Below are positions 1 through 8,617 of a stretch of 22,595 nt of DNA, piece after piece (position 1 is the first letter of the stretch; every line of letters starts with the position of its first letter). The notes below the pieces were generated by a model. The model had not been told where the DNA came from. It searched no databases and saw nothing but the letters and a program-made list of their open reading frames with translations. The stretch lies in IMG/VR virus record IMGVR_UViG_3300045999_009064, positions 1 to 22,595 of that record, one strand, 5' to 3'. The position numbers were made by a program, and so were the translations under genes. The stretch is from a virus.

Positions 1-52
1 GTTCAGACCAAATGAACGCATCTTTTTCTGGGAATATTTTATAAACTGCCAT
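1..52 (-). CDS. Partial phage structural protein (N-terminal 17 codons)
   Basis: An ATG at 50-52 opens a frame that runs off the left edge of the window. It encodes MAVYKIFPEKDAFIWSE. It follows the gp6-like gene with a 41-nt gap that holds a late-type ATATTTAT element. The opening MAxYKIFPxKD is one I associate with structural (tail or baseplate) proteins of aquatic T4-like phages, but 17 residues are too few to name a family. In T4-like phages gp6 is often followed by further wedge or fibre genes (gp7, gp8), so this position suits a baseplate or fibre component. The start is supported by its spacing from the promoter-like element. Confidence 0.55.
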   Translation of the reverse strand, partial: MAVYKIFPEKDAFIWSE

Positions 53-66
53 AAGTATATTAATCC

Positions 67-78
67 TATATAAATATA
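67..78 (-). promoter_or_regulatory. Late-type promoter element (ATATTTAT), P1
   Basis: On the coding strand the gap reads TATATTTATATA, 17 nt before the ATG of the partial gene at 52. No TTG lies 19-20 nt upstream, so it looks like a lone -7 box. The same core occurs in six other gaps of the left half of the window. The promoter role is inferred from position and recurrence. Confidence 0.5.
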
Positions 79-93
79 CTTACTTATTACTTT

Positions 94-1968
94 TTAGAAG
101 TTTACTACTCTGCCTGCTATATCAGTTCCTGGGTATTTAACTTCAAAGATGCTTGGATCTAATGAAGGATAAATAATTCCATTAATCGTAGCAGCTTTAA
201 TATCATAAGCATATTTTGAATAACCGGTTGTTTCTCCAACTAAATTATAAAAATTAACTTTTTGTACAGTTTGAACACCTTCTATAGTATCAAGTAAAGT
301 ATAAACGTTTGCAAGAATAATGGGTTGATTGATTTGCCAATTGTCTATATTAAAATATCTATTTAATTCAACCAAACAACTATTTAGTACTGCTTTATTA
401 TTATAATTTGGTCTAACAACGATATCGAAATCTATACCAATGTTAATAATAAAGGCATCAAAAATACTGATGGCATCAGTTAACATTCTATACTCGCCTA
501 AAAATGTTTTTAAGTTGGTTTTTAATGCGGGTGTAGGTGGTTCTAATTTATTTAAATTATTTCTTGATAAAATATATAAATTTAAAGCAAAAGGATTATT
601 TTCTAATGGAGCAAAAGTATCTTGAGTAACTGCTTTATCTTGAGTAATATAAGCTTTTGATACAATACCATATTGAGGATTTAAAGAAATTGCTCTAATT
701 AAATAGTCATCTTTAGTTACAGTACGTAATTGGGTAGGATATGATGCTAAAGTATTTAATCTTAAATCATCATCTGTATCTCCATCTCCACCACCTGTAG
801 CTGCTATTTCGTTATTAAAAACTAAAGATTGGTTAACAGTAGTAGCGATTGTTTGATTTAGATTTGAGCCATAAAAAGCAACAGAACCAGAAACAAATAC
901 ACCTAAAGTATTTGAAGGTACATTTGATGCAACTCCACCTCCTGCTAAATAAGTAACTGTTATAGTTGTATTAGCGGGAGCAACACCATATGTTTTTGTA
1001 TACATAAAGTTTGAAGGATCATACGCCGTAGTCATTCTATCTACTCCATAAGGTAAACCTATACCTACGTTTTCTGGGTTAGGTGTAATATATTCATCTG
1101 CAGCATTAGAAATGCCAGAACCAAATTGTAATTGTAAACTAGTATCTGATAAGAATCTACCTACAAATCGTCTTGGAACTTTTTGTAATTTTAATAAATA
1201 CGGAACTTGATTTCTGTATTGATATAAATTTGGGTCATTTAGAATTGTATTTTCTATAGGAGAAAAAATTGTTTCTTGTGCTAAATAAGGTACTTCAGAC
1301 CATTTATTACCATCACTATCTACAGCACTAACAATACCAATAATTCTATCATCAGCAATTGTTACAGTAGGAAATTTTATTGGATTTCCAAAACTAAAAT
1401 CAACTGTTTTTAATTCACCCGCAACAGCTATTGCTTGTTTTTTAACAAGATAATAATCTGGTTGATTAAGTGAATTTAATGAACGAACAGATAATTCGGT
1501 TGGATTATTAGAACCTGATTGTGTAAAATCAATTTTATTTTTAATATAGAATTTGATTGAAGGATCACCTACATATGCTAGTTGAGCTCCTTGTTCAATA
1601 ATTAAAGCATAATTCCAATCAGGAACGGTTTGTCCAAATATTATTGTAGAAGGTAGAATTTGATATACATCTACTACTACACTTGAGGCAGCAGTAACTT
1701 TAGGAGTATAACCTCCTCTATAAGCAGCAGCAAGTAAACTTTTTCTTTGTTTTGCAAATTGAACAAAGTTTTCCTGCATTTGGTTATCAGCATAAAATGA
1801 TAAAACATCACCTACATAAGAGGCTTGTTCAATAAACATCATACCTGGAGATGCTTCTGTAAAGTCATTATAAGATTCAGGATAATAAGTTCTAGCAAAT
1901 GTAATTAATTGTTGCTTAAACGTATCAAAATCTTTATTTATATATGATATTTTCTTACTAGATGGCAT
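94..1968 (-). CDS. 6: Baseplate wedge protein, T4 gp6-like (baseplate J family)
   Basis: The 624-residue protein is close to T4 gp6 (about 660). The N-terminus (ISYINKDFDTFKQQLI, then ASPGMMFIEQASYVGDVLSFY) is the typical opening of gp6-like proteins in marine T4-like phages. An Asp/Gly-rich stretch followed by a DDDLRLNTLASYP and TVTKDDYL segment at about residues 390-430 matches the conserved core of the baseplate J fold. In the T4 particle, gp6 forms the inner ring of wedges around the hub and drives the hexagon-to-star change during contraction. The gene overlaps the upstream gp25-like gene by 11 nt, the usual 25-6 order in T4-like phages. It should be translated from the transcript that starts before the 152-aa gene at 2856. 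Nothing looks truncated. Confidence 0.9.
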   Translation of the reverse strand: MPSSKKISYINKDFDTFKQQLITFARTYYPESYNDFTEASPGMMFIEQASYVGDVLSFYADNQMQENFVQFAKQRKSLLAAAYRGGYTPKVTAASSVVVDVYQILPSTIIFGQTVPDWNYALIIEQGAQLAYVGDPSIKFYIKNKIDFTQSGSNNPTELSVRSLNSLNQPDYYLVKKQAIAVAGELKTVDFSFGNPIKFPTVTIADDRIIGIVSAVDSDGNKWSEVPYLAQETIFSPIENTILNDPNLYQYRNQVPYLLKLQKVPRRFVGRFLSDTSLQLQFGSGISNAADEYITPNPENVGIGLPYGVDRMTTAYDPSNFMYTKTYGVAPANTTITVTYLAGGGVASNVPSNTLGVFVSGSVAFYGSNLNQTIATTVNQSLVFNNEIAATGGGDGDTDDDLRLNTLASYPTQLRTVTKDDYLIRAISLNPQYGIVSKAYITQDKAVTQDTFAPLENNPFALNLYILSRNNLNKLEPPTPALKTNLKTFLGEYRMLTDAISIFDAFIINIGIDFDIVVRPNYNNKAVLNSCLVELNRYFNIDNWQINQPIILANVYTLLDTIEGVQTVQKVNFYNLVGETTGYSKYAYDIKAATINGIIYPSLDPSIFEVKYPGTDIAGRVVNF

Positions 1969-2398
1969 TTGGAGATGTTGTTTGTGAGTTTTGGAATGTT
2001 ACTTGAATTTCATCTTGAATATTAGTTAATGCAACAGAATATCTAAAGAATATTTGTAATGTGTTTAAATCTTCAATAGGGGTAACGTCTAATTTTTCAA
2101 TAATGATATTTGGAAAATAAGTAGCAAGTTCTTGAATCATCATATTTCTTAATTCAGCGGTTGTGGATGTTGTTATTTGTTCAAACAACATACTTCTAAT
2201 TCCTGATCCGAAATTAGGGTTGAAAATACGTTCTCTATTATCAGTTAATAAATAATTTAAAAGATTAGATTTTATAGCAGCTTGAGTTGTATATGTAGAA
2301 TTAATTCCTGTAGGACCATCAAAGGGTAAAGATATACCTACCCCGGTGCTTGGTCTTTTATTACCATTTAAATTATTTCTAAATATATATCCAGCCAT
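1958..2398 (-). CDS. 25: Baseplate wedge protein, gp25-like (GPW/gp25 family)
   Basis: The 146-residue protein has the GPW/gp25 signature: a segment reading TDNRERIFNPNFGSGIRSMLFE at about residues 52-73, then a helix (TTAELRNMMIQEL) and a C-terminal beta region. In contractile phages and related injection systems this small protein sits in the wedge core next to gp6 and the first sheath layer and helps start sheath assembly. Length is normal (T4 gp25 is 132 aa). The stop overlaps the start of gp6 by 11 nt, and the start abuts the stop of the upstream 152-aa gene (shared base 2398), so the three genes form one translation unit. Confidence 0.9.
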   Translation of the reverse strand: MAGYIFRNNLNGNKRPSTGVGISLPFDGPTGINSTYTTQAAIKSNLLNYLLTDNRERIFNPNFGSGIRSMLFEQITTSTTAELRNMMIQELATYFPNIIIEKLDVTPIEDLNTLQIFFRYSVALTNIQDEIQVTFQNSQTTSPNAI

Positions 2399-2856
2399 TA
2401 TAATTTCCCTTTTTCTTTTAAAGCACCCATCATTTTACTAAAATCGGGAACTGCATTAATTTGAACTTGTGTTACATCGGCAGCAGGTCTTGCTGTTTGG
2501 ACCATCTGATCTACTGATTGTACTGTTGGGGCGCCACCACCAAAAGCACCCATCATTTCTGAGCGGTAACTATTAATTGCGCTTGAATCATAGTTGCCCA
2601 TAGATGGCCACTCTTCATTTTGAGTAGTCATCTGAACACGTGTTTCATTTAATAAATCTAACATTGGATTTCCAGTTGTTTGAAAATCAGTATGTTTTTC
2701 TGGGCGACCTTCCATCAAATCTGAAATAGATGAACGTTTAGGTGCCACAGGTTTTGTGGGGGTGCTAATAGCTTCGTTAAGTATAGTAGGCAATTCCTGA
2801 CGGAGTGCATTAGCTACCTCTTCTCGTATTAGTTTTCTAAAAGTTGCGATGTTCAT
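2398..2856 (-). CDS. Hypothetical baseplate-associated protein (152 aa)
   Basis: I do not recognise this family. The N-terminus (MNIATFRKLIREEVANALRQEL) is a predicted amphipathic helix. The middle is polar and probably disordered (TPTKPVAPKRSS, DLMEGRPEKH). The C-terminus is Gly/Met-rich and ends in another short helix (DFSKMMGALKEKGKL). Short proteins with a helical start of this kind are common beside gp25 in marine myoviruses. The gene is first in a unit with gp25 and gp6, so it is probably a virion or assembly protein. A late-type promoter element lies only 4 nt upstream of the ATG, which would imply a leaderless or nearly leaderless message, or a start slightly further in. Confidence 0.75.
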   Translation of the reverse strand: MNIATFRKLIREEVANALRQELPTILNEAISTPTKPVAPKRSSISDLMEGRPEKHTDFQTTGNPMLDLLNETRVQMTTQNEEWPSMGNYDSSAINSYRSEMMGAFGGGAPTVQSVDQMVQTARPAADVTQVQINAVPDFSKMMGALKEKGKL

Positions 2857-2860
2857 ATAT

Positions 2861-2873
2861 ATAAATATTTATA
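2861..2873 (-). promoter_or_regulatory. Late-type promoter element, P2
   Basis: On the coding strand the 52-nt gap reads TATAAATATTTAT. It contains both an exact T4 late box (TATAAATA, 2866-2873) and the local core ATATTTAT (2861-2868). It is only 4 nt from the ATG of the 152-aa gene, closer than the other late-type elements. The surrounding gap is almost pure A/T, so chance occurrence is more likely here than at P1 or P3. Confidence 0.4.
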
Positions 2874-2908
2874 AAAATTTTATTTTTATTAAGTTTTTTA
2901 ATTATTAA

Positions 2909-4960
2909 TTACCCGTATAAATCATTCCATGCATCTTCAAATTCTTGATTAGTATATCTTTTAGCAAATCCTGAAGCTGCTTTAGTTTGTGCTTTATTTT
3001 TAATTTGATCTTTAGTAAAGCCTTTATCTTTTAATCTCTTGATAATACGTTTTAAACGTTTTATTCTGCGTGAATCTCGTTTATCTTGTTTATCTTTCAT
3101 GTTCTTAATAGGTTGTATCTGATTAAGAGCATCATTTATTTCTGCTTGTGTTGTTGCTAATTCAGCATTTTGTTCAGCTTCTGTTGGTATATCAAGAGAT
3201 TTAGCGAGTGCATCAGTTTCACTTGTGGAAGTAGAAGCATTAACATCAGCATTAAGACCATCTCTATCAATCAAATATTTAAGTTCATTGTATATTATGT
3301 CTGTATTATTAGCATAAGTTAAATCAGATTGTAATACTAATACACCTCTTTTATCAGTAACAATACCATATCTTCTAGTTAAGTTAATACCTGAATCTGT
3401 TACTTCCTCTTCTACTATTGATAAATTATATCCTTTGTATGTAATTGATTTATTAGTTGGTTTTTTCGGTAATGAATTTTGTAATTTAAGAAGACTATTT
3501 TCAAGTGTAAGTATTTCTTCTTTTAACTTTTTAGTAATAGGAAGATTTTTTGTTTTATCACACTTTTGTAGTTTGTTTAGAAGATATTGTAAAACTTCAA
3601 TTAAAACAGCAATACGTCTAACTAGACCATCTAAAGCAAAAGATAATGAATTTAAAAATTCAGTTGTTGCTTTTAAATTAAATAATGCTATTCTTGCATA
3701 GTAATCCATCTTCTCACCTATGTTACTTAAAGTAGAAGTAACACCCGCCGTAGTCCACATATTTGGAAGAGGCATTTTTCGAATAAACTTAGCTATAATT
3801 ATAAAGGCATTAGCAACAGTAGTTAAAAGATTTGCTATTTTAGCTAATTTACCTATATAATCGTTCAATTGAGATATTACAATATTAATAGATTGTACTG
3901 TTGTTAAAATTCCGGTTAAAATAGGAATTAGTTGTTTAGGATTAAGTATATCTTCTAATTTCTGTATTGCTGATTTAGCCCCAATTACTTTAAGTAAATC
4001 GGCAGGATTTTCAGCATTAGCTATCCCATTTAATAATTCTTTAGTATCAGCAAATGTTTGATATAATCTTCTAATATCCTCTTGAGGAAAATTACTCATA
4101 TTAGTAGGAACATCCTGATTGATTCTTTTTAAAGATTCAACCAAAGCTGCTCCTCCAGGTAAAATTTTTAAAACAGGCTCAGGAATATTAAATTTTTCAA
4201 TTATTTCTTTTACCTTTCTAATTGCTTGTAAAGAATCATCTACTGTTATTCCTTTGCCTGCTGAGGTACCATTGTTACCTGAGGTGCTTGCTACCCCTGC
4301 GGGGGTAGAGGAAGGGCTATAAAATTGTCCACCACCACCATAATTAGAATTTGATGCTGCTAAATTTGTAGGTTGTGGTGAATTTAGAGTATTAGTATTA
4401 GCCGTATTACTTGAACCGGAAGTACCAGGAACACCAGCGGGTGGTGCTATTGAACCTTTTTTTATTGGGAAATGAAGTATTTGTTCTTCTGTTTCTTGAA
4501 TTTGATCAAGAATATCTTGAGCATCTTTTTTTACTTTTTTAAATTGTGTTTCAATATTAGATCCCGAAGGAAGAGATTGCATTAAAAAGTATGATATCAA
4601 ATTACAAAAATCAACTTCAGCTACTGCCTCAGATTTAGTAATACCTTTTTGTACTTGGATTTGTAAGTCTTTACTTTTAATTGTAGACTTTAAAGCTGCT
4701 TGTTGTAAAAATCTAGAATATGGGCCATCAGCAATTGTTGCTGGAAAACGAGGTGATTTAACAGCAATATTAATTCTAGGAGGTGTAGTAGGAAGTGGGG
4801 TTGTAGGAGCATTAATTGGGAGAGCAGTAGCTCTAGGTAATGGTTCAATCGGAGCTGCGTTTAACCTGCGAGGATTAGCTGTAGCAGATACTGTTACCTC
4901 GGGTAATGTTGTACCTTTAGTTGTGACAGTGGTTTTAGTTTTTTTCTTCGACGTAGCCAT
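2909..4960 (-). CDS. Large hypothetical baseplate/tail protein (683 aa)
   Basis: I cannot assign a family. The order of regions is: a basic, Thr/Pro-rich start (residues 1-70) with TLPEVTVSATANP; a helical stretch (80-165); a Ser/Gly/Asn-rich linker (about 170-230); a long helical, hydrophobic middle (about 240-470) with stretches such as IPILTGILTTVQSINIVI and ANAFIIIAKFIRKMP; then a small mixed domain, and a strongly basic C-terminus (DKQDKRDSRRIKRLKRIIKR) ending in a short helix. The LPEVTV-type opening appears in structural proteins of other Bacteroidota phages as I recall them. It lies between the spike-tip gene (3-nt gap) and the 152-aa/gp25/gp6 unit, where T4-like phages keep hub, tape-measure and wedge genes. 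A hub or tape-measure-associated role is possible, but the length (T4 gp29 is 590 aa) is only weak support. Confidence 0.8.
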   Translation of the reverse strand: MATSKKKTKTTVTTKGTTLPEVTVSATANPRRLNAAPIEPLPRATALPINAPTTPLPTTPPRINIAVKSPRFPATIADGPYSRFLQQAALKSTIKSKDLQIQVQKGITKSEAVAEVDFCNLISYFLMQSLPSGSNIETQFKKVKKDAQDILDQIQETEEQILHFPIKKGSIAPPAGVPGTSGSSNTANTNTLNSPQPTNLAASNSNYGGGGQFYSPSSTPAGVASTSGNNGTSAGKGITVDDSLQAIRKVKEIIEKFNIPEPVLKILPGGAALVESLKRINQDVPTNMSNFPQEDIRRLYQTFADTKELLNGIANAENPADLLKVIGAKSAIQKLEDILNPKQLIPILTGILTTVQSINIVISQLNDYIGKLAKIANLLTTVANAFIIIAKFIRKMPLPNMWTTAGVTSTLSNIGEKMDYYARIALFNLKATTEFLNSLSFALDGLVRRIAVLIEVLQYLLNKLQKCDKTKNLPITKKLKEEILTLENSLLKLQNSLPKKPTNKSITYKGYNLSIVEEEVTDSGINLTRRYGIVTDKRGVLVLQSDLTYANNTDIIYNELKYLIDRDGLNADVNASTSTSETDALAKSLDIPTEAEQNAELATTQAEINDALNQIQPIKNMKDKQDKRDSRRIKRLKRIIKRLKDKGFTKDQIKNKAQTKAASGFAKRYTNQEFEDAWNDLYG

Positions 4961-4963
4961 TTA

Positions 4964-5383
4964 TTATATAGTAAAATTATTTTTAGATAATAATGCTGGA
5001 ATCCTTGTAGATAAATCTTGTGCTGTCTTATATAAATCTATTCCTGATGTATTTACTGATATATAGGGAGAGCCTGGAGGAGCACCTGCTAATCCTGATA
5101 GTGCTAATCCAACTTGGGTTAAACTTGCATTTAAATCATTAAGATATGATTGTAGTCTAAATCCTTTAACTAGTGGTTCCGTTGCATTTAATCCTAAATA
5201 AATTTTAGGTGAATTAATAATACAAGAATCATCACTATCAAAATTAATAGTACCTGCTGAGGAAAAACCTATTGATTTGTTTGCAAACAAAAATACAGAG
5301 TCACTCTTAGCATTAAATAATACTCTACCAGATGTTATTATTATCTGGTCACCTGTATAAGGAAAGTCGGGGGTGTATGCCAT
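4964..5383 (-). CDS. Putative baseplate central spike tip / beta-helix protein (139 aa)
   Basis: After a short N-terminal segment comes a run of alternating hydrophobic/polar strands (QIIITSGRVLFNAKSDSVFLF, SIGFSSAGTINFDSD, CIINSPKIYLG) at about residues 13-72. This resembles the intertwined beta-helix repeats at the C-terminus of T4 gp5 and related spike proteins. The rest is helical and ends in a short hydrophobic tail. It sits directly after the gp5-like hub/peptidase gene (1-nt gap). A plausible reading is that the gp5 beta-helix, carried on the same chain in T4, is a separate gene here. No metal-binding HxH tip motif is visible, so the tip assignment is tentative. Confidence 0.6.
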   Translation of the reverse strand: MAYTPDFPYTGDQIIITSGRVLFNAKSDSVFLFANKSIGFSSAGTINFDSDDSCIINSPKIYLGLNATEPLVKGFRLQSYLNDLNASLTQVGLALSGLAGAPPGSPYISVNTSGIDLYKTAQDLSTRIPALLSKNNFTI

Positions 5384-5384
5384 A

Positions 5385-7451
5385 TTATACTGTTATTGCT
5401 CCTAAATTAATTTGTTTTCCTTTATATGTCATTGTTCTTTGATAGTTAGCATCCGCTGTTCCACTTCTGAATCCAGCATATGGTCCTTTTTTAGCTCGTT
5501 CCGGATGATATTCAAAGTGCCATGTTTCTGTTGAAACTGTTCTAACAAATCCATATTTCCACCCATTTAACGCCATCCAAACAAATACACTAGTTAATGC
5601 TGTAGTAGCTGGTTTTACATCAGCAAAACCTCCTGTATTAAGGTCAGCTGCTATACCATTACCATGTTTTGAAATACCTGGAGGACAGGTTGATGGATGA
5701 AAACAACTACAAGCTACTGATTTACTTACTCTTGCTGTTTCATTAAATACCCCACCGTTACAGCTTGCTTTACCAGTCCATCTATCTCTAGTTCTTAATG
5801 CATATTGAGAGGTAAAATTAATTTTTATACCTTTAGACGTTGTTCCTGTTACACTTTGTAATGGAGGTCTAAATCCACTATTTAACCTAATAGTAACTCC
5901 ATCTATTCGGGCAGCAGCAGCCATTACAATAAAGGCTTTGGCTGCATCTACTTGCAAACATTGATCACCTAAATAAGCTAATGTAAGTGGTTTACCATCA
6001 TTATCTGTATATGTACCTGGTATTATATCTAATCCTGTTTTAGCAGCTGCTGCTTTTGCTTTTTCAATTTGTTCAGCAGTAAGTGTTGAACTACCTCCAG
6101 TTCCACCAGTACCACCAGTTTCACCAGTACCACCAGTACCAAGATTTGCAGCAATAATAGTTTCTAATGCTTTAGTAACAGCTGCTGGTACTTCAATTGG
6201 AGGTGGGTTTTTACTCCAAAATTGAGATTCATCTTCTTGAATATCAGAATAATTTGAAGAAAAGTCTAATGGTAAAATTTCTTCACCTAACCAAGTTAAT
6301 GGTCCTACTTGTGATTCCGGAATTGCTTGTTGTCTTGAAGATCCTGGACCTGTAGTAATTGTTTTTTCTTCTACAACTGTAGAATTAGTACTTGCTGCTG
6401 GTGGGGTTGTTGTTGCACTTGAATTATTTACACCTGTTTTAACACTTTCACTTACTGCTGTTTCTGTTTTAGAAGGAATTTTAGTAGTATTAAGTGGTGG
6501 ATTAGTAGTAGATTGTGATGTTGCTAATTCTAATTGTTTGTTATCCGTTGTAATAAGTGCGGCAGTTGTTGGTTGTATTAATACATTTGGTACTTGTACT
6601 ACAGCGGCCGAAGCAGTTATAGCAGTACCATATGATGCTAAATTTTTAGAGGCAAGAGTCATTTGAATCTCTTGTCCATTAGTTAAGTAAATAGATGAAG
6701 CATCACCATCTATACTTTCAAATATTGGAGTCCACTTTACAGAGGGTACTTGTTTTGTTTGTCCATTACGTATAATAGTAATGGGTTTTGTATTTGAACC
6801 ATATCCACTCCAAGGGCTTGTAACCGATTGAGATGGAAATCTTGAAGTATGTGATAAACGCATTGAATTACCAAAACGTCCTTCTACTATAACATCACCT
6901 TCTACAGGAAATAAATTTCTAATTTCTGGATTTTCAATAAATGTATTACCTAAAAATAAATCTTTAGGAGCATCATCTTGTTTTTTTACAATACCATTCT
7001 GACTACTTTGATATCCAACTATATTTGTTGATTTTTGAGTAGCACCTAAATATTGTAAATCAGGAAATCCATTATGATGAACACTATTCCAAATACTAAC
7101 ACCACTTATGTAGTAATATTTTTGGGCAAGTTGATCTTCATTCATTACATCTGTTGAAGATAAAATTAACACTACTTCATTAAGTAAGGGCACACGTCTA
7201 AGATTTATATCTAAAGGTGATGCTATTAAATTAGATTGGTTAGGGCTATCAACTATTGATTTAAGAGGATGGAATGAAATATATGCTATTGAAGTATATC
7301 CTGCGTTTAAAGCAAATAATGAGTTAGGATCTGTACTAGGTTGCAATATAATATCCTTAACCCTTGCAGGGAAAAATTGTGCACTTGAACCACCACCCTT
7401 GTTCTTATTTGCACCTGATATCTGACCACCAAAGTTAGGACTTAACGACAT
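5385..7451 (-). CDS. gp5-like baseplate hub protein with C-terminal M15 (VanY-type) peptidase
   Basis: The 688-residue protein has an N-terminal region (about 25-260) with OB-fold-like segments (FFPARVKDIIL, LRRVPLLNEVVLIL, VEGDVIVEGRFGNSMRLS) typical of gp5-like hub proteins in marine T4-like phages. A Ser/Thr/Pro-rich linker and a GGTGGTGETGG repeat (about 440-460) follow. The C-terminal 170 residues form a D-Ala-D-Ala carboxypeptidase/endopeptidase domain: SGFRPP, SKHGNGIAADL (His596 and Asp603) and ETWHFEY (His645) give the three zinc ligands and catalytic Glu region of family M15. It should cut peptidoglycan peptide cross-links during DNA entry, where T4 gp5 uses a muramidase domain instead. 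Several Cys (CSCFHPSTC, near 580) sit just before the zinc motif. The gene overlaps the upstream 124-aa gene by 17 nt. Confidence 0.85.
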   Translation of the reverse strand: MSLSPNFGGQISGANKNKGGGSSAQFFPARVKDIILQPSTDPNSLFALNAGYTSIAYISFHPLKSIVDSPNQSNLIASPLDINLRRVPLLNEVVLILSSTDVMNEDQLAQKYYYISGVSIWNSVHHNGFPDLQYLGATQKSTNIVGYQSSQNGIVKKQDDAPKDLFLGNTFIENPEIRNLFPVEGDVIVEGRFGNSMRLSHTSRFPSQSVTSPWSGYGSNTKPITIIRNGQTKQVPSVKWTPIFESIDGDASSIYLTNGQEIQMTLASKNLASYGTAITASAAVVQVPNVLIQPTTAALITTDNKQLELATSQSTTNPPLNTTKIPSKTETAVSESVKTGVNNSSATTTPPAASTNSTVVEEKTITTGPGSSRQQAIPESQVGPLTWLGEEILPLDFSSNYSDIQEDESQFWSKNPPPIEVPAAVTKALETIIAANLGTGGTGETGGTGGTGGSSTLTAEQIEKAKAAAAKTGLDIIPGTYTDNDGKPLTLAYLGDQCLQVDAAKAFIVMAAAARIDGVTIRLNSGFRPPLQSVTGTTSKGIKINFTSQYALRTRDRWTGKASCNGGVFNETARVSKSVACSCFHPSTCPPGISKHGNGIAADLNTGGFADVKPATTALTSVFVWMALNGWKYGFVRTVSTETWHFEYHPERAKKGPYAGFRSGTADANYQRTMTYKGKQINLGAITV
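6093..6140 (+). repeat. Short tandem repeat (9-nt ACCACCAGT-like units) in the hub gene linker
   Basis: Imperfect 9-nt units such as ACCACCAGT repeat about five times. On the coding strand they encode Gly-Gly-Thr triplets, forming a flexible linker between the gp5-like part and the peptidase domain. Such repeats readily vary in number between relatives. Confidence 0.7.
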
Positions 7452-7809
7452 CTGCTTCTTTTATTTCAGTTTGTTTTACATTTGAACCTAAATCATCCAA
7501 GCTTTTGAATAATAATTCTTTATCCGAATCACTTAATAATAAATCTTCATTAACACCAGAATTCATCATAGCGCGTTGAACGATACCAGCCATTTTAATT
7601 AATGCTTCATCGTTTTTAACGGCAATTTCCATATATTCTTTAATAAGTGGGACAATAAGTGTGGCATCACCCGGAGTTTCGATTAATGGTTTTAAACCCT
7701 GAATTAAAGCAGAGATCTGTTTTTCCTTATCTTTGGAATTGGTGTATATTTCTTTAAGTAAATCAGCGAATGTTTTACTCCCGAATAATGTTACTTGATT
7801 AAAATCCAT
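7435..7809 (-). CDS. Hypothetical helical protein upstream of hub gene (124 aa)
   Basis: I do not recognise a family. The sequence looks all-helical (TFADLLKEIYTNSKDKEKQISALI, IVPLIKEYMEIAVKNDEALIKMAGI), acidic at the C-terminus, with no signal peptide or membrane span. It heads the transcription unit that contains the hub, spike tip and 683-aa genes and overlaps the hub start by 17 nt, so co-translation is likely. A chaperone or assembly role for the hub is a guess from position only. A late-type promoter element sits 12 nt before the ATG. Confidence 0.75.
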   Translation of the reverse strand: MDFNQVTLFGSKTFADLLKEIYTNSKDKEKQISALIQGLKPLIETPGDATLIVPLIKEYMEIAVKNDEALIKMAGIVQRAMMNSGVNEDLLLSDSDKELLFKSLDDLGSNVKQTEIKEADVVKS

Positions 7810-7816
7810 GACGTTT

Positions 7817-7832
7817 TGACAATAAATATTGT
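7817..7832 (-). promoter_or_regulatory. Late-type promoter element within a small palindrome, P6
   Basis: The gap before the 124-aa gene holds ATATTTAT on the coding strand (7822-7829), 12 nt upstream of the ATG at 7809. It lies inside a 7-bp inverted repeat (GACAATA / TATTGTC, 7817-7832 with a 2-nt centre). No TTG box is evident at the -33 position. Confidence 0.45.
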
Positions 7833-7844
7833 CTTAATAAACTT

Positions 7845-8615
7845 TTAGTTAGTAAGTAACCTATCATGCTCAAGATATTGAGAAAGTAATTCCTTATATA
7901 TGGTTTTTAACTTTTTAATTATCTTGGTTATTTGGGGTGTTGGCTGGTCTGTTATTTCTCTGATGTAAATGTATATACCCTTTTTATTAAATATATCTAA
8001 ACTTTCGCGGCGTCTAAATAATTCAACTACAGCATCTGCGGTTTTAGCGTCGTCATCTTTAGGGAAATACTTGTATAAATTATTATCTACATTTTTAACA
8101 AATAAATCTATAAATTTAGTTAACGATACATTATTATGCTCCTCGTTAACCAAATTAATGAATATTGTTTTATCTTCGTCTACGGCTTCTACGTCAGCTT
8201 TTTCTTTTAGCTTCTTATAATTAGCATTGTTATATAAAATTAAATAACGCTTAGCAATTGTACCAAAATACGAGTATGCTTTGCCTTTTTCTTGCTTATA
8301 TAAGTGTAATTTTTCAAGTAAAAATGCTACTACCTCGTGTTTTAATTCATCAATAGTATTTACTTCTGTATAATAAAACTTAAAAGTATGGATGATATTT
8401 TCAGCCAATTTATGAAACGCATAGTCAATTCTTTCATTAAATATTTTATTTCGTTTTATTGGATCTGAAGTGCGTAAATATTCTAATATTGCTTCCTCAG
8501 TATCGCTGGTAAAATATTGAATTGATTCTTTTGGTTTACGTTTACGTACAGTACCTCGTTTAGTAAGGGCGACGGTTTCATCTTTTAATAAATCGTCTAG
8601 TGGATTTTTAGCCAT
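7845..8615 (-). CDS. 55: Late-transcription sigma factor, T4 gp55-like
   Basis: The 256-residue protein contains a sigma region 2-like helical core at about residues 60-145: IDYAFHKLAENIIHTFKFYY, then DELKHEVVAFLLEKLHLY, then GKAYSYFGTIAKRYLI and a basic NNANYKKLKEK. This tracks the order in T4 gp55 (helix, NFDETKYKNPHAYI-type segment, then QRIKKERKE). The AYSYFGTIAKRYL block is typical of gp55-like proteins in aquatic T4-like phages. T4 gp55 replaces host sigma and recognises only a -10-like box at late promoters, working with a clamp co-activator. The N-terminus is basic and probably disordered. It is last in a unit with the HD and membrane-protein genes (2-nt gap). A lone -7-like motif recurs upstream of the structural genes, as expected for this factor. 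Confidence 0.75.
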   Translation of the reverse strand: MAKNPLDDLLKDETVALTKRGTVRKRKPKESIQYFTSDTEEAILEYLRTSDPIKRNKIFNERIDYAFHKLAENIIHTFKFYYTEVNTIDELKHEVVAFLLEKLHLYKQEKGKAYSYFGTIAKRYLILYNNANYKKLKEKADVEAVDEDKTIFINLVNEEHNNVSLTKFIDLFVKNVDNNLYKYFPKDDDAKTADAVVELFRRRESLDIFNKKGIYIYIREITDQPTPQITKIIKKLKTIYKELLSQYLEHDRLLTN

Positions 8616-8617
8616 TC

